A stretch of DNA of 5,160 nucleotides. Origin: Gemmatimonadaceae bacterium (GTDB lineage Bacteria; Gemmatimonadota; Gemmatimonadetes; Gemmatimonadales; Gemmatimonadaceae). Positions 1-5,160 of the stretch are shown here, piece after piece; the first letter of the stretch is position 1, and each line of letters starts with the position of its first letter. The stretch covers positions 1 through 5,160 of the forward strand of contig JADGGM010000277.1 of NCBI GenBank assembly GCA_019689955.1, in the 5' to 3' direction. A program made the translations under genes and the position numbers. The notes beneath the pieces were generated by a model. It did no database searches. It worked only from the letters and a program-made list of their open reading frames with translations, and was not told the DNA's origin.

Positions 1-872
1 GTGCGGACGATGCGCCGGGTGGGGATGCGGTCGCGGGCGGCGAGCGTCTCGTGCGCGATCTCCTCCATCGTCACGAAGCGGACGCCATCGGCCTGCCAGG
101 CCTCGAGCTGCCGCGCGAAGCGGCCGAGGAGCGCGGTGGCCTCGACCTCGGTGTGGATGGAGTGCACCTCGGTCCCCGTGATCGCGCGGCGATAGTAGTC
201 GATGAACGCCGCTTCGTCCTCGAGCCCCGGGGCGTTGAGCATCTCATCCCAGGTCGGGAGCGTGGTGGGGATCTCGAGCGTCTGGAAGCGGCGGCCGGCG
301 GCCTCGGGGAAGAACGGCGTGCCGCCGCGGGTGTTGGAGGCGTAGAGGAGGTTGTAGCGCTCCTGGATGACGAGCGAGGTGGCGGTGGCGTGCCACCCCG
401 GGGCCGCGGAGGCGCGCGCCCGGCGGCCGAAGATCATCTCGAACTGGCGGTGCGCGAGGCCGTAGTCGCGCGCGACCTCCTCCTCGGGGAGGCGGTCGAG
501 GCGGTCGTGCCAGCGCACGTGGTCCCACGCGTGCACCCCGACCTCGTGCCCCGCGGCGGCGACGGCGCGCATCGGGGCGCCCAACCGGGCGCCGATGTGC
601 GGCGCGGGGAGGAGGGTGCCGTAGAGCATCGTCCGGGGGCCGTAGAGCGAGAGCGCGCGGGAGCGGAGCATCTTCGTGAGAAACCCCTTGCGGGTGAAGA
701 CGCGCACGATCGCGCGCCCCGAGCGGTCGGGGCCGAGCGTGAAGTAGAAGCTCGCGCGGATCCCGAGGCGATCGAAGAGGCGGAGGAGGTTCGGGAGCCC
801 GGCCTTGGTCCCCTCGTACGTGTCGCAGTCGACCTTGAGCGCAATGCGGCGCTCGCCCTGCGGCGTGGTCAC
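1..872 (-). CDS. arnD: ArnD, 4-deoxy-4-formamido-L-arabinose-phosphoundecaprenol deformylase (C-terminus cut by window edge)
   Basis: This enzyme removes the formyl group from undecaprenyl-phosphate-Ara4FN to give undecaprenyl-phosphate-L-Ara4N, probably at the cytoplasmic membrane face. About 290 residues are visible with no stop, against roughly 296 for E. coli ArnD, so probably only 10-20 residues are missing. It is a NodB/polysaccharide deacetylase-type fold: the first metal/catalytic motif is VDCDT (D15, D17; the E. coli form is DVDT), the histidine motif [10 protein letters not shown] gives H114 and H118, and later ArnD signatures are APGWHA, LPTWDE and VHSIHTEVE. No signal peptide is seen. 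The GTG start at 872 overlaps the TGA of the decarboxylase by 4 nt (GTGA). No close Shine-Dalgarno is visible, so translation is probably coupled to the preceding gene. The product adds about six N-terminal residues relative to E. coli. The identification is firm from whole-length resemblance remembered for the family. Confidence 0.95.
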   Translation of the reverse strand, partial: MTTPQGERRIALKVDCDTYEGTKAGLPNLLRLFDRLGIRASFYFTLGPDRSGRAIVRVFTRKGFLTKMLRSRALSLYGPRTMLYGTLLPAPHIGARLGAPMRAVAAAGHEVGVHAWDHVRWHDRLDRLPEEEVARDYGLAHRQFEMIFGRRARASAAPGWHATATSLVIQERYNLLYASNTRGGTPFFPEAAGRRFQTLEIPTTLPTWDEMLNAPGLEDEAAFIDYYRRAITGTEVHSIHTEVEATALLGRFARQLEAWQADGVRFVTMEEIAHETLAARDRIPTRRIVR

Positions 873-1903
873 GGGACGGGGGGGTGCTTGCGCCCCTTCA
901 GGTAGAAGTCGAGTGTGCGGCGGATCGCCTCGTCGAAGCCGATCTTCGGCTCCCAGCCGAGCTTCTCCTTGGCGCGGCGGATGGAGGGGACGCGCGTCAT
1001 GATGTCCTGGTAGCCCGTGCCGTAGTACGACTCCGACGTGACCGAGATGATGCGCGTGGCCGCGGCGACCGCCTCGTACCCCGGGTACGTCCCCACCGCC
1101 GCGACGAGGCGCTCGGCCAGCTCCTTGATCGAGACGTCGTTCTTCGGGTTCCCGATGTTGAAGATCCCGCCGTCGGCGGCGCCGTTCTCGTTCTCGAGAA
1201 TCTTCATGAGGCAGTCGATGCCGTCGGCGATGTGGGTGAAGGAGCGCCGCTGCGTGCCGCCGTCGACGAGCTTGATCGGCTCGCCGTAGAGGATGTTGTG
1301 CAGGAACTGCGTGAGGACGCGGGAGGAGCCTTCCTTCGGCGAGTCGATGTTGTCGAGGTGCGGACCGATCCAGTTGAAGGGGCGGAAGAGCGTGAAGCGG
1401 AGCCCGTCCTGCTGGCCGTAGGCGTAGATCACGCGGTCCAGGAGCTGCTTGCTGGTGGAGTAGATCCAGCGCTGCTTGTGGATCGGGCCGTAGACGAGCG
1501 GGGAAGTCTCCTCGTCGAACTCGGGGTCGGTGCACATCCCGTACACCTCGGAGGTGGACGGGAAGACGATGCGTTTCCGGTAGCGCACGCACTGCTTGAC
1601 GATGCGCAGGTTCTCCTCGAAGTCGAGCTGGAAGACGGCGAGGGGGTTGGTCACATAGGTGGCCGGGGTCGCGATGGCGACGAGGGGGAGGACCACGTCG
1701 CACTTCTTCACGTGGTACTCGATCCACTCCTTGTTGATGGCGATGTCGCCCTCGAGGAACCGGAAGCGCGGGTTGGAGAGGAAGGGCTCGATCTTCTCGT
1801 ACGACATGTCGAGCCCGAACACCTCCCAATCGGTGGTGGTGAGGATGCGCTCGGTGAGCGCGTTGCCGATGAAGCCGTTGACGCCGAGGATGAGGACTCT
1901 CAT
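869..1903 (-). CDS. arnA: UDP-glucuronate oxidative decarboxylase (stand-alone equivalent of the ArnA C-terminal domain)
   Basis: This NAD-dependent enzyme oxidises UDP-glucuronate at C4 and decarboxylates it to UDP-4-keto-pentose, the first committed step to L-Ara4N. The protein has 344 residues and corresponds to residues of about 316-660 of E. coli ArnA, aligning by eye with a constant offset of 315 at the active site. It is an extended short-chain dehydrogenase: the Rossmann motif GVNGFIG is at residues 7-13, and PSTSEVYG supplies S118 and E119 (ArnA S433, E434). Y148 and K152 form the YxxxK pair (Y463, K467), and R304 matches the catalytic R619. All key residues are present, so it should be active. 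The ATG at 1903 overlaps the formyltransferase TGA by 4 nt and no Shine-Dalgarno is visible, the upstream strand being pyrimidine-rich. In E. coli this domain is fused to the formyltransferase; here the two are separate genes in the same order. The symbol arnA is used for both halves. Confidence 0.95.
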   Translation of the reverse strand: MRVLILGVNGFIGNALTERILTTTDWEVFGLDMSYEKIEPFLSNPRFRFLEGDIAINKEWIEYHVKKCDVVLPLVAIATPATYVTNPLAVFQLDFEENLRIVKQCVRYRKRIVFPSTSEVYGMCTDPEFDEETSPLVYGPIHKQRWIYSTSKQLLDRVIYAYGQQDGLRFTLFRPFNWIGPHLDNIDSPKEGSSRVLTQFLHNILYGEPIKLVDGGTQRRSFTHIADGIDCLMKILENENGAADGGIFNIGNPKNDVSIKELAERLVAAVGTYPGYEAVAAATRIISVTSESYYGTGYQDIMTRVPSIRRAKEKLGWEPKIGFDEAIRRTLDFYLKGRKHPPVP

Positions 1904-2862
1904 GACGGAGATGAAGACGACGAAGAGGGGGGCGTGAGCGTGAGGTGGCGCGCGAGCTCGGCACCGCTCCGCTCGGCGTCTCCGTCGAGCTGGGCGCGGA
2001 GGACTTCGAGCCAGCGGCCGTCGCCGCAGGCGACGTAGAGGCGGTCGTCGATCACGCGCATCTCCCCCGGTCGCGCGCCGTTGGCGGGCCAGCCGCCGTC
2101 GCGGGTGCGCCAGACGTAGAGCGTGCGTCCGGCGAGGCGGGTGAACGCGCCGGGGTACGGGTGCGTGACGGCGCGGACAAGGTTGTGGATCTCGGTGGCC
2201 GGCCGGGTCCAGTCGAACGCGCCGTCGGCCGGGGTACGTCGGCCGAAGGTGGTGGCGCGCGAGGCGTCCTGCGGGCGGCGCGGCGCGCGCCCGGCGAGGA
2301 GGGCGTCGAGCTGGCGCTCGAGGATGACGACCGCCGCGGCGCGCACGCGCGCCTGCACCTCGGCCGCGGTGTCGTCGGGGCCGATGGGGACCGGCTCCTG
2401 ATCGACGATGTCGCCGGCATCGGCGCGGGGGGTCATCACGTGGAGCGTGGCGCCGGTCTCCGTCTCGCCGTGGAGGACGGCCCAGTTCACCGGGGCGCGG
2501 CCGCGGTAGCGCGGGAGGAGCGAGCCGTGCACGTTGAACGCGCCGAGCGGCGGGAGCGCGAGCGCGGCCGCGGGGAGGAGCGCGCGATAGTAGAACGAGA
2601 GGATCACGTCCGGCGCCGCCGCGCGGAGCGCGGCGAACGCCGCGGGGTCCGCGAGATCGGCGTCGAGGTGCACCGGGATCCCGTGCGCCTCCGCCAGCTC
2701 GCGCACCGAGGGGAACCAGTGTGTCTCGTTCGGCGCGTCGGCGTGCGTGTAGACGGCGACGACGTTCGCGCCGCGCTCGATGAGGTGCGTGAGGCAGGCG
2801 TGGCCGACGTCCGCGTAAGCGAAGACCACGATGCGCGGCGCCGTGGATGCGCTCCCGCTCAC
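1900..2862 (-). CDS. arnA: UDP-4-amino-4-deoxy-L-arabinose formyltransferase (stand-alone equivalent of the ArnA N-terminal domain)
   Basis: This enzyme transfers a formyl group from N10-formyltetrahydrofolate to UDP-L-Ara4N, giving UDP-L-Ara4FN, the substrate of ArnC. From the GTG at 2862 the protein has 320 residues, close to the 304-residue N-terminal domain of E. coli ArnA. The catalytic triad of the methionyl-tRNA-formyltransferase-like fold is present: N110 and H112 in the [16 protein letters not shown] motif and D148 in the RADAGDIV motif (E. coli N102, H104, D140, a constant offset of 8). A C-terminal OB-like subdomain follows from about residue 210 (FGRRTPADG). The chain ends in a serine-rich tail, [10 protein letters not shown]. 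The GTG start is supported by a purine-rich site at 2870-2876 (GGGAAGG, 7-nt spacing) and by overlap with the restored arnC stop. In the sequence as given the reading frame is open upstream into arnC because of the poly-G insert, so automatic gene callers would report a fusion from 3939 to 1900. Confidence 0.93.
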   Translation of the reverse strand: MSGSASTAPRIVVFAYADVGHACLTHLIERGANVVAVYTHADAPNETHWFPSVRELAEAHGIPVHLDADLADPAAFAALRAAAPDVILSFYYRALLPAAALALPPLGAFNVHGSLLPRYRGRAPVNWAVLHGETETGATLHVMTPRADAGDIVDQEPVPIGPDDTAAEVQARVRAAAVVILERQLDALLAGRAPRRPQDASRATTFGRRTPADGAFDWTRPATEIHNLVRAVTHPYPGAFTRLAGRTLYVWRTRDGGWPANGARPGEMRVIDDRLYVACGDGRWLEVLRAQLDGDAERSGAELARHLTLTPPSSSSSSPS

Positions 2863-3939
2863 CGGGCCACCTTCCCTTCGGCGCGCGCGTCGCGCAACTG
2901 CGCGACGCCGGCACCGCCGTAGACGCGACGCACGAGGTAGCGCGGCCCCCCCCCCCCCCCCAGAGGGGTGGGGGCCGAGGATTTTGCCCCAGCGCCCCCC
3001 CCCCCCCCCGGGCGCGGGCGCCCCCCCCCCCACCTCCTGGTAGATGCGGCCGATGTATTCGCCGACGATCCCCAGCCCGGCCATGAGCACCCCCATGACC
3101 ACGAACGCGAGCGCGAACAGCGTGAACACCCCTTCCGCCTCGGACTCGCGGAGGAGGACGTAGCGGCGCACGAGCAGGTAGACGCCGAACGCGAGCCCGC
3201 CCATGGCCGTGATGAAGCCGAACAGCGTGAAGAGCTGCAACGGAACGACCGAGAAGCCCGTCATGAGATCGAAGTTGAGTCGAAGGAGCCGGTAGAGCGA
3301 GTACTTCGATTCCCCCGCGCTCCGCTCCGCGTGCGCCACGGAGACCTCCGCGGGGCGGCGCGAGAACGTCTGCGCGAGCGCGGGGATGAAGGTGGAGCTC
3401 TCCTCGCACCGGTTGATGAGGTCGACCACCTCGCGCGAATACGCGCGGAGCATGCAGCCGTAGTCGCTCATGCGGATCCCGGTGATCGCGACGGTGACGC
3501 GGTTCACGAGCCAGGACGCGGTGCGCCGGAAGAGCGTGTCGCGCCGCACCTCGCGGACGCCGCCGACGACGTCGTACCCCTGGTCGGTGAGGGCGAGGAG
3601 CTTGGGGATCTCCTCCGGCGGGTTCTGGAGGTCGGCGTCGAGGGTGACGATGGTGTCGCCCGCGGCGACGGTGAAGCCGGCGAGGATCGCCGGGTGCTGG
3701 CCGAAGTTGCGCGAGAGCTCCACGACGCGCAGGTGCTCGGGGTCGCGCTGCACGAACTCCTCGAGGAGCGCGAGGGAGCGGTCGCGGCTCCCGTCGTCGA
3801 CGAGGATGAGCTCGTAGGGGCGGCCGAGCGTGGCGAGCACGCCGAGGACCCGCGGGATGAGCGCGGGGATGTTCCCCTCCTCGTTGTACACGGGGATGAC
3901 CACGGAGACCATCCCCTTCCCCGCCGTCGGCGTGCTCAT
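2859..3939 (-). CDS. arnC: ArnC, undecaprenyl-phosphate 4-deoxy-4-formamido-L-arabinose transferase, frameshifted by a poly-G insert
   Basis: This is a membrane-bound family 2 glycosyltransferase that moves Ara4FN from UDP to undecaprenyl phosphate. Residues 1-303 are intact: [13 protein letters not shown] near the start, VDDGS (D48, D49), the [10 protein letters not shown] motif with D101/D103, the [11 protein letters not shown] segment at 159-169, and two membrane segments at about 232-257 and 270-294, ending in [12 protein letters not shown]. coli ArnC continues here with RARPRYFV. In this sequence a 91-nt stretch (3030-2940) of G runs follows instead. Past it, in a different frame, the expected tail resumes as YLVRRVYGG and continues for 26 residues to a TGA at 2861-2859, which overlaps the GTG of the next gene. 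A repaired protein would be about 334 residues (E. coli, 322). The ATG at 3939 overlaps the arnB stop and has a GAGG site at 3948-3951 with 8-nt spacing. As written the gene is broken; I think the lesion is probably an artefact and the gene intact in the organism. Confidence 0.9.
2870..2876 (-). promoter_or_regulatory. Shine-Dalgarno site for the formyltransferase
   Basis: The minus strand reads GGGAAGG with 7 nt to the GTG at 2862. This supports an independent start for the formyltransferase and argues that the in-frame read-through from arnC is not the native arrangement. Confidence 0.6.
2887..2908. repeat. 22-nt near-perfect palindrome (10-bp arms) in the arnC tail
   Basis: The plus strand reads GCGTCGCGCA, then AC, then TGCGCGACGC: two fully complementary 10-base arms around a 2-base centre. 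It lies inside the codons for the arnC tail (GVAQLRDA region), about 30 nt before the poly-C segment in plus-strand direction and 25 nt upstream of the formyltransferase start in the transcript. It could form a very stable GC hairpin in RNA or single-stranded DNA. No T run follows, so it is not a canonical terminator. A structure like this is a plausible cause of polymerase trouble next to the poly-G lesion. It may equally be a chance consequence of GC-rich coding sequence. Confidence 0.6.
2940..3030 (-). repeat. Low-complexity poly-G (minus strand) insert inside arnC
   Basis: On the plus strand this is C11 (3021-3031, whose last C belongs to a normal Val codon), an 11-nt GC spacer, C15 (2995-3009), a 33-nt non-repetitive filler (2962-2994) and C16 (2946-2961). 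About 15 nt (an RxRPR-like sequence) would be expected here by family comparison, so roughly 76 nt are surplus. The total of 91 nt is not a multiple of three away from the expected length, so the frame shifts by one. Part of the expected sequence may survive: CGCCCGCGC (Arg-Pro-Arg in one frame) directly follows the first G run, and CCGCGC precedes the resumed Tyr codon. Homopolymers of this length occur nowhere else in the window. Long G runs with filler are typical of low-quality reads from two-colour sequencing near a difficult template. A genuine slippage tract is possible but less likely. Confidence 0.85.
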
Positions 3940-5120
3940 CGCGCGAACCTCGCGCACACGTCGCGGACCGCGGCGATCACGTCGCCCTGCTCGGCGCTGG
4001 TGAGCGCGGGGAAGAGGGGGAGCGACAGGATGCGCTCGGAGACGAAGTGGGCATCGGGGAAATCGTCCGGCTGCCAGCCGAAGGTGTCGCGGTAGTACGA
4101 GAACTCGTGGGCCGCGGTGTAGTGGAGCCCCGAGCCGATGTTGCGTTGCTTCAGCTCGTGCATGAACTGATCGCGGGTGATCGTGAGCGCGTCGAGGTTG
4201 ACGAGCGGGGTGTACAGGTGCCAGGCGTGCCGGGCCGGGTAGGGGACGCGCTCGGGGAGGATGAGCCCATCGAGGTCGCGGAACGCCTCCTGGTACGCCG
4301 CGGCGAGGCGTTCGCGCGCGGCGATGAACCCGTCGAGCCGGGGGAGCTGGTGGAGGCCGATGGCGGCCTGGATGTCCAGCATGTTGTACTTGAACCCCGG
4401 CAGCGCGATGTCGTACCGCGGCGAGCCCGCCTTGTCGAAGCGCTTCCAGGCGTTGCGGTCCATCCCGTGGAACTTGAGGAGGGAGGTCCGCTCGAACACG
4501 GCTTCGTCGTGGGTGACGAGCATCCCCCCTTCCCCGGTGGTGATGTTCTTGTTCGGGTGGAAGGAGAAGACGGCCGTCGTGGGGAAGGCGCCGATGCGGC
4601 GCCCCTTGTACTCGGTGCCGATGGCGTGGGCCGCGTCCTCGATCACCACGAGGTCGTGGCGGCGGGCGAGGTCGAGGATGGGATCGAGGTCCGCGGGCTG
4701 GCCGACGAAGTGCACGGGGATGATCGCGCGGGTGCGCGGGGTGATGCGGCGCTCGATCTCCTCGACGCGGATCTGGAGGGTGCGGCGGTCGATGTCGGCG
4801 AGCACGGGGGTGGCGCCGACGAGGACGATGACGTTGAGCGTGGCGGCGAAGGTCATCGGGGTCGTGATGACCTCGTCGCCTGCGCCGATGCCGTGCGCGA
4901 GGAGGGCGACGTGGAGCCCGGCGGTAGCGGAGGAGAGGGCGACGGCGTACGGCGCGCCGACGTACTCGGCGACGGCGGCGGAGAAGCGCTCCACCTTGGG
5001 TCCGGTGGTGATCCACCCCGACCGGATGGAGTCGAGGAGCTCCGCGATCTCCTCCTCGCCGATCGAGGGGCGGGAGAAGGGGAGGAAGGTGTCACGCATC
5101 GCGATCTCGTGCGCCGTCAT
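3936..5120 (-). CDS. arnB: ArnB, UDP-4-amino-4-deoxy-L-arabinose--oxoglutarate aminotransferase
   Basis: This cytoplasmic PLP enzyme transaminates UDP-4-keto-arabinose with glutamate to UDP-L-Ara4N. It has 394 residues (E. coli ArnB is about 380) and belongs to the DegT/DnrJ/EryC1 sugar aminotransferase family. It opens with [13 protein letters not shown] and SGWITTGPK, has SSATAGLH at 63-70, and EDAAHAIGT with D162 contacting the pyridine nitrogen. The Schiff-base lysine is K191 in [15 protein letters not shown], and [21 protein letters not shown] and [11 protein letters not shown] follow. Two starts are possible: ATG at 5120, or the ATG at 5099 (residue 8, [11 protein letters not shown]), which is closer to the E. 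coli N-terminus. I prefer 5120 because it forms an ATGA overlap with a possible upstream stop, as at every other junction here. Neither has a strong Shine-Dalgarno. Its stop overlaps the arnC start by 4 nt. Confidence 0.95.
   Translation of the reverse strand: MTAHEIAMRDTFLPFSRPSIGEEEIAELLDSIRSGWITTGPKVERFSAAVAEYVGAPYAVALSSATAGLHVALLAHGIGAGDEVITTPMTFAATLNVIVLVGATPVLADIDRRTLQIRVEEIERRITPRTRAIIPVHFVGQPADLDPILDLARRHDLVVIEDAAHAIGTEYKGRRIGAFPTTAVFSFHPNKNITTGEGGMLVTHDEAVFERTSLLKFHGMDRNAWKRFDKAGSPRYDIALPGFKYNMLDIQAAIGLHQLPRLDGFIAARERLAAAYQEAFRDLDGLILPERVPYPARHAWHLYTPLVNLDALTITRDQFMHELKQRNIGSGLHYTAAHEFSYYRDTFGWQPDDFPDAHFVSERILSLPLFPALTSAEQGDVIAAVRDVCARFAR
3948..3951 (-). promoter_or_regulatory. Shine-Dalgarno site for arnC
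   Basis: The minus strand reads GAGG, 8 nt before the ATG at 3939, inside the last codons of arnB. It decides the arnC start together with the 4-nt overlap with the arnB stop. The start places the [10 protein letters not shown] strand at residue 11, as usual for the family. Confidence 0.55.
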
Positions 5121-5160
5121 GGGGTGGCGAGCGGGCGGGTGCCGGCGGGCGTGGTGTTGG
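5117..5160 (-). CDS. Possible C-terminal end of an upstream gene
   Basis: One minus-strand frame is open from the right edge and ends in a TGA at 5119-5117 that overlaps the arnB ATG as ATGA. The 13 visible residues ([13 protein letters not shown]) are too few to identify. The only support is that the 4-nt overlap repeats the pattern of the other four junctions, which suggests arnB is not the first gene of the operon. If this frame is not coding, the segment would be arnB leader, but no promoter elements are recognisable in it. Confidence 0.35.
   Translation of the reverse strand, partial: NTTPAGTRPLATP

Noticed and set aside
878..884. A 7-G run near the decarboxylase stop as a slippage site
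   Set aside because: It encodes the ordinary His-Pro-Pro-Val-Pro end in frame and is short enough to be expected in DNA this GC-rich; both flanking genes are intact.
2887..2908. Rho-independent terminator between arnC and the formyltransferase
   Set aside because: The hairpin is inside coding sequence and is not followed by a T run on the coding strand.
2940..3031. CRISPR array or tandem repeat from the three C runs
   Set aside because: The runs are homopolymers of unequal length with unequal, unrelated spacers; there is no repeat unit.
869..3409. An 846-codon minus-strand open frame
   Set aside because: Only its last 344 codons (the decarboxylase) are real; the rest is an Arg/Pro-rich out-of-frame reading of arnC and the formyltransferase.
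51..4095. Long plus-strand open frames at 51-905, 884-2038, 1945-2922 and 2968-4095
   Set aside because: They are antisense shadows of the arn genes: composition is dominated by R, G, E, V and A, no domain is recognisable, and GC-rich codon use removes stops from the opposite strand.
3940..5016. N-terminal extension of the arnC/formyltransferase frame across arnB
   Set aside because: This is the arnB gene read out of frame, giving an Arg/Pro/His-rich sequence; arnC starts at 3939 with the family's usual N-terminus and a Shine-Dalgarno.
5121..5160. Operon promoter upstream of arnB
   Set aside because: No -10/-35-like elements or AT-rich patch are visible in the 40 nt available, and the segment may be coding.

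Overview
The window is one tightly packed stretch of an arn (pmrHFI-type) operon, read entirely on the minus strand. This pathway makes UDP-L-4-formamido-arabinose and loads L-Ara4N onto its lipid carrier for attachment to lipid A, the modification behind polymyxin and cationic-peptide resistance in Gram-negative bacteria. The DNA is very GC-rich with strongly GC-biased third codon positions. A lipid A modification operon implies a Gram-negative, outer-membrane-bearing bacterium. The base composition and the gene structure (arnA split into two genes) argue against an enterobacterium, but the window does not allow a firm phylum.

Layout in transcription order, from high to low coordinates: the last codons of an unidentified upstream gene may lie at 5160-5117; arnB (PLP aminotransferase) at 5120-3936; arnC (undecaprenyl-phosphate Ara4FN transferase) at 3939-2859; an arnA N-half gene (UDP-Ara4N formyltransferase) at 2862-1900; an arnA C-half gene (UDP-glucuronate oxidative decarboxylase) at 1903-869; and arnD (deformylase) from 872 to the left edge, lacking only its extreme C-terminus. 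Every visible junction is a 4-nt stop/start overlap (ATGA or GTGA), so there is no intergenic DNA and no internal promoter or terminator is apparent. The order matches the arnB-C-A-D order of Escherichia coli. The expected arnT and arnE/F would lie beyond position 1.

How the genes work together: the decarboxylase oxidises UDP-GlcA to UDP-4-keto-arabinose, ArnB transaminates it to UDP-Ara4N, the formyltransferase makes UDP-Ara4FN, ArnC transfers Ara4FN to undecaprenyl phosphate, and ArnD removes the formyl group before flipping and transfer to lipid A.

The main anomaly is at 2940-3030. Three long C runs (G runs in the coding strand; 11, 15 and 16 nt) with filler between them interrupt the conserved C-terminus of arnC and shift its frame. 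The true arnC tail, ending in a GTGA overlap with the formyltransferase, is intact just after the insert. As written, arnC instead reads in frame into the formyltransferase, creating an apparent 679-residue fusion (3939-1900). I judge this most likely a sequencing or assembly artefact. A real slippage-prone tract is the less likely alternative. I do not see an undescribed system here: apart from the split arnA and the poly-G lesion this is a recognisable pathway.
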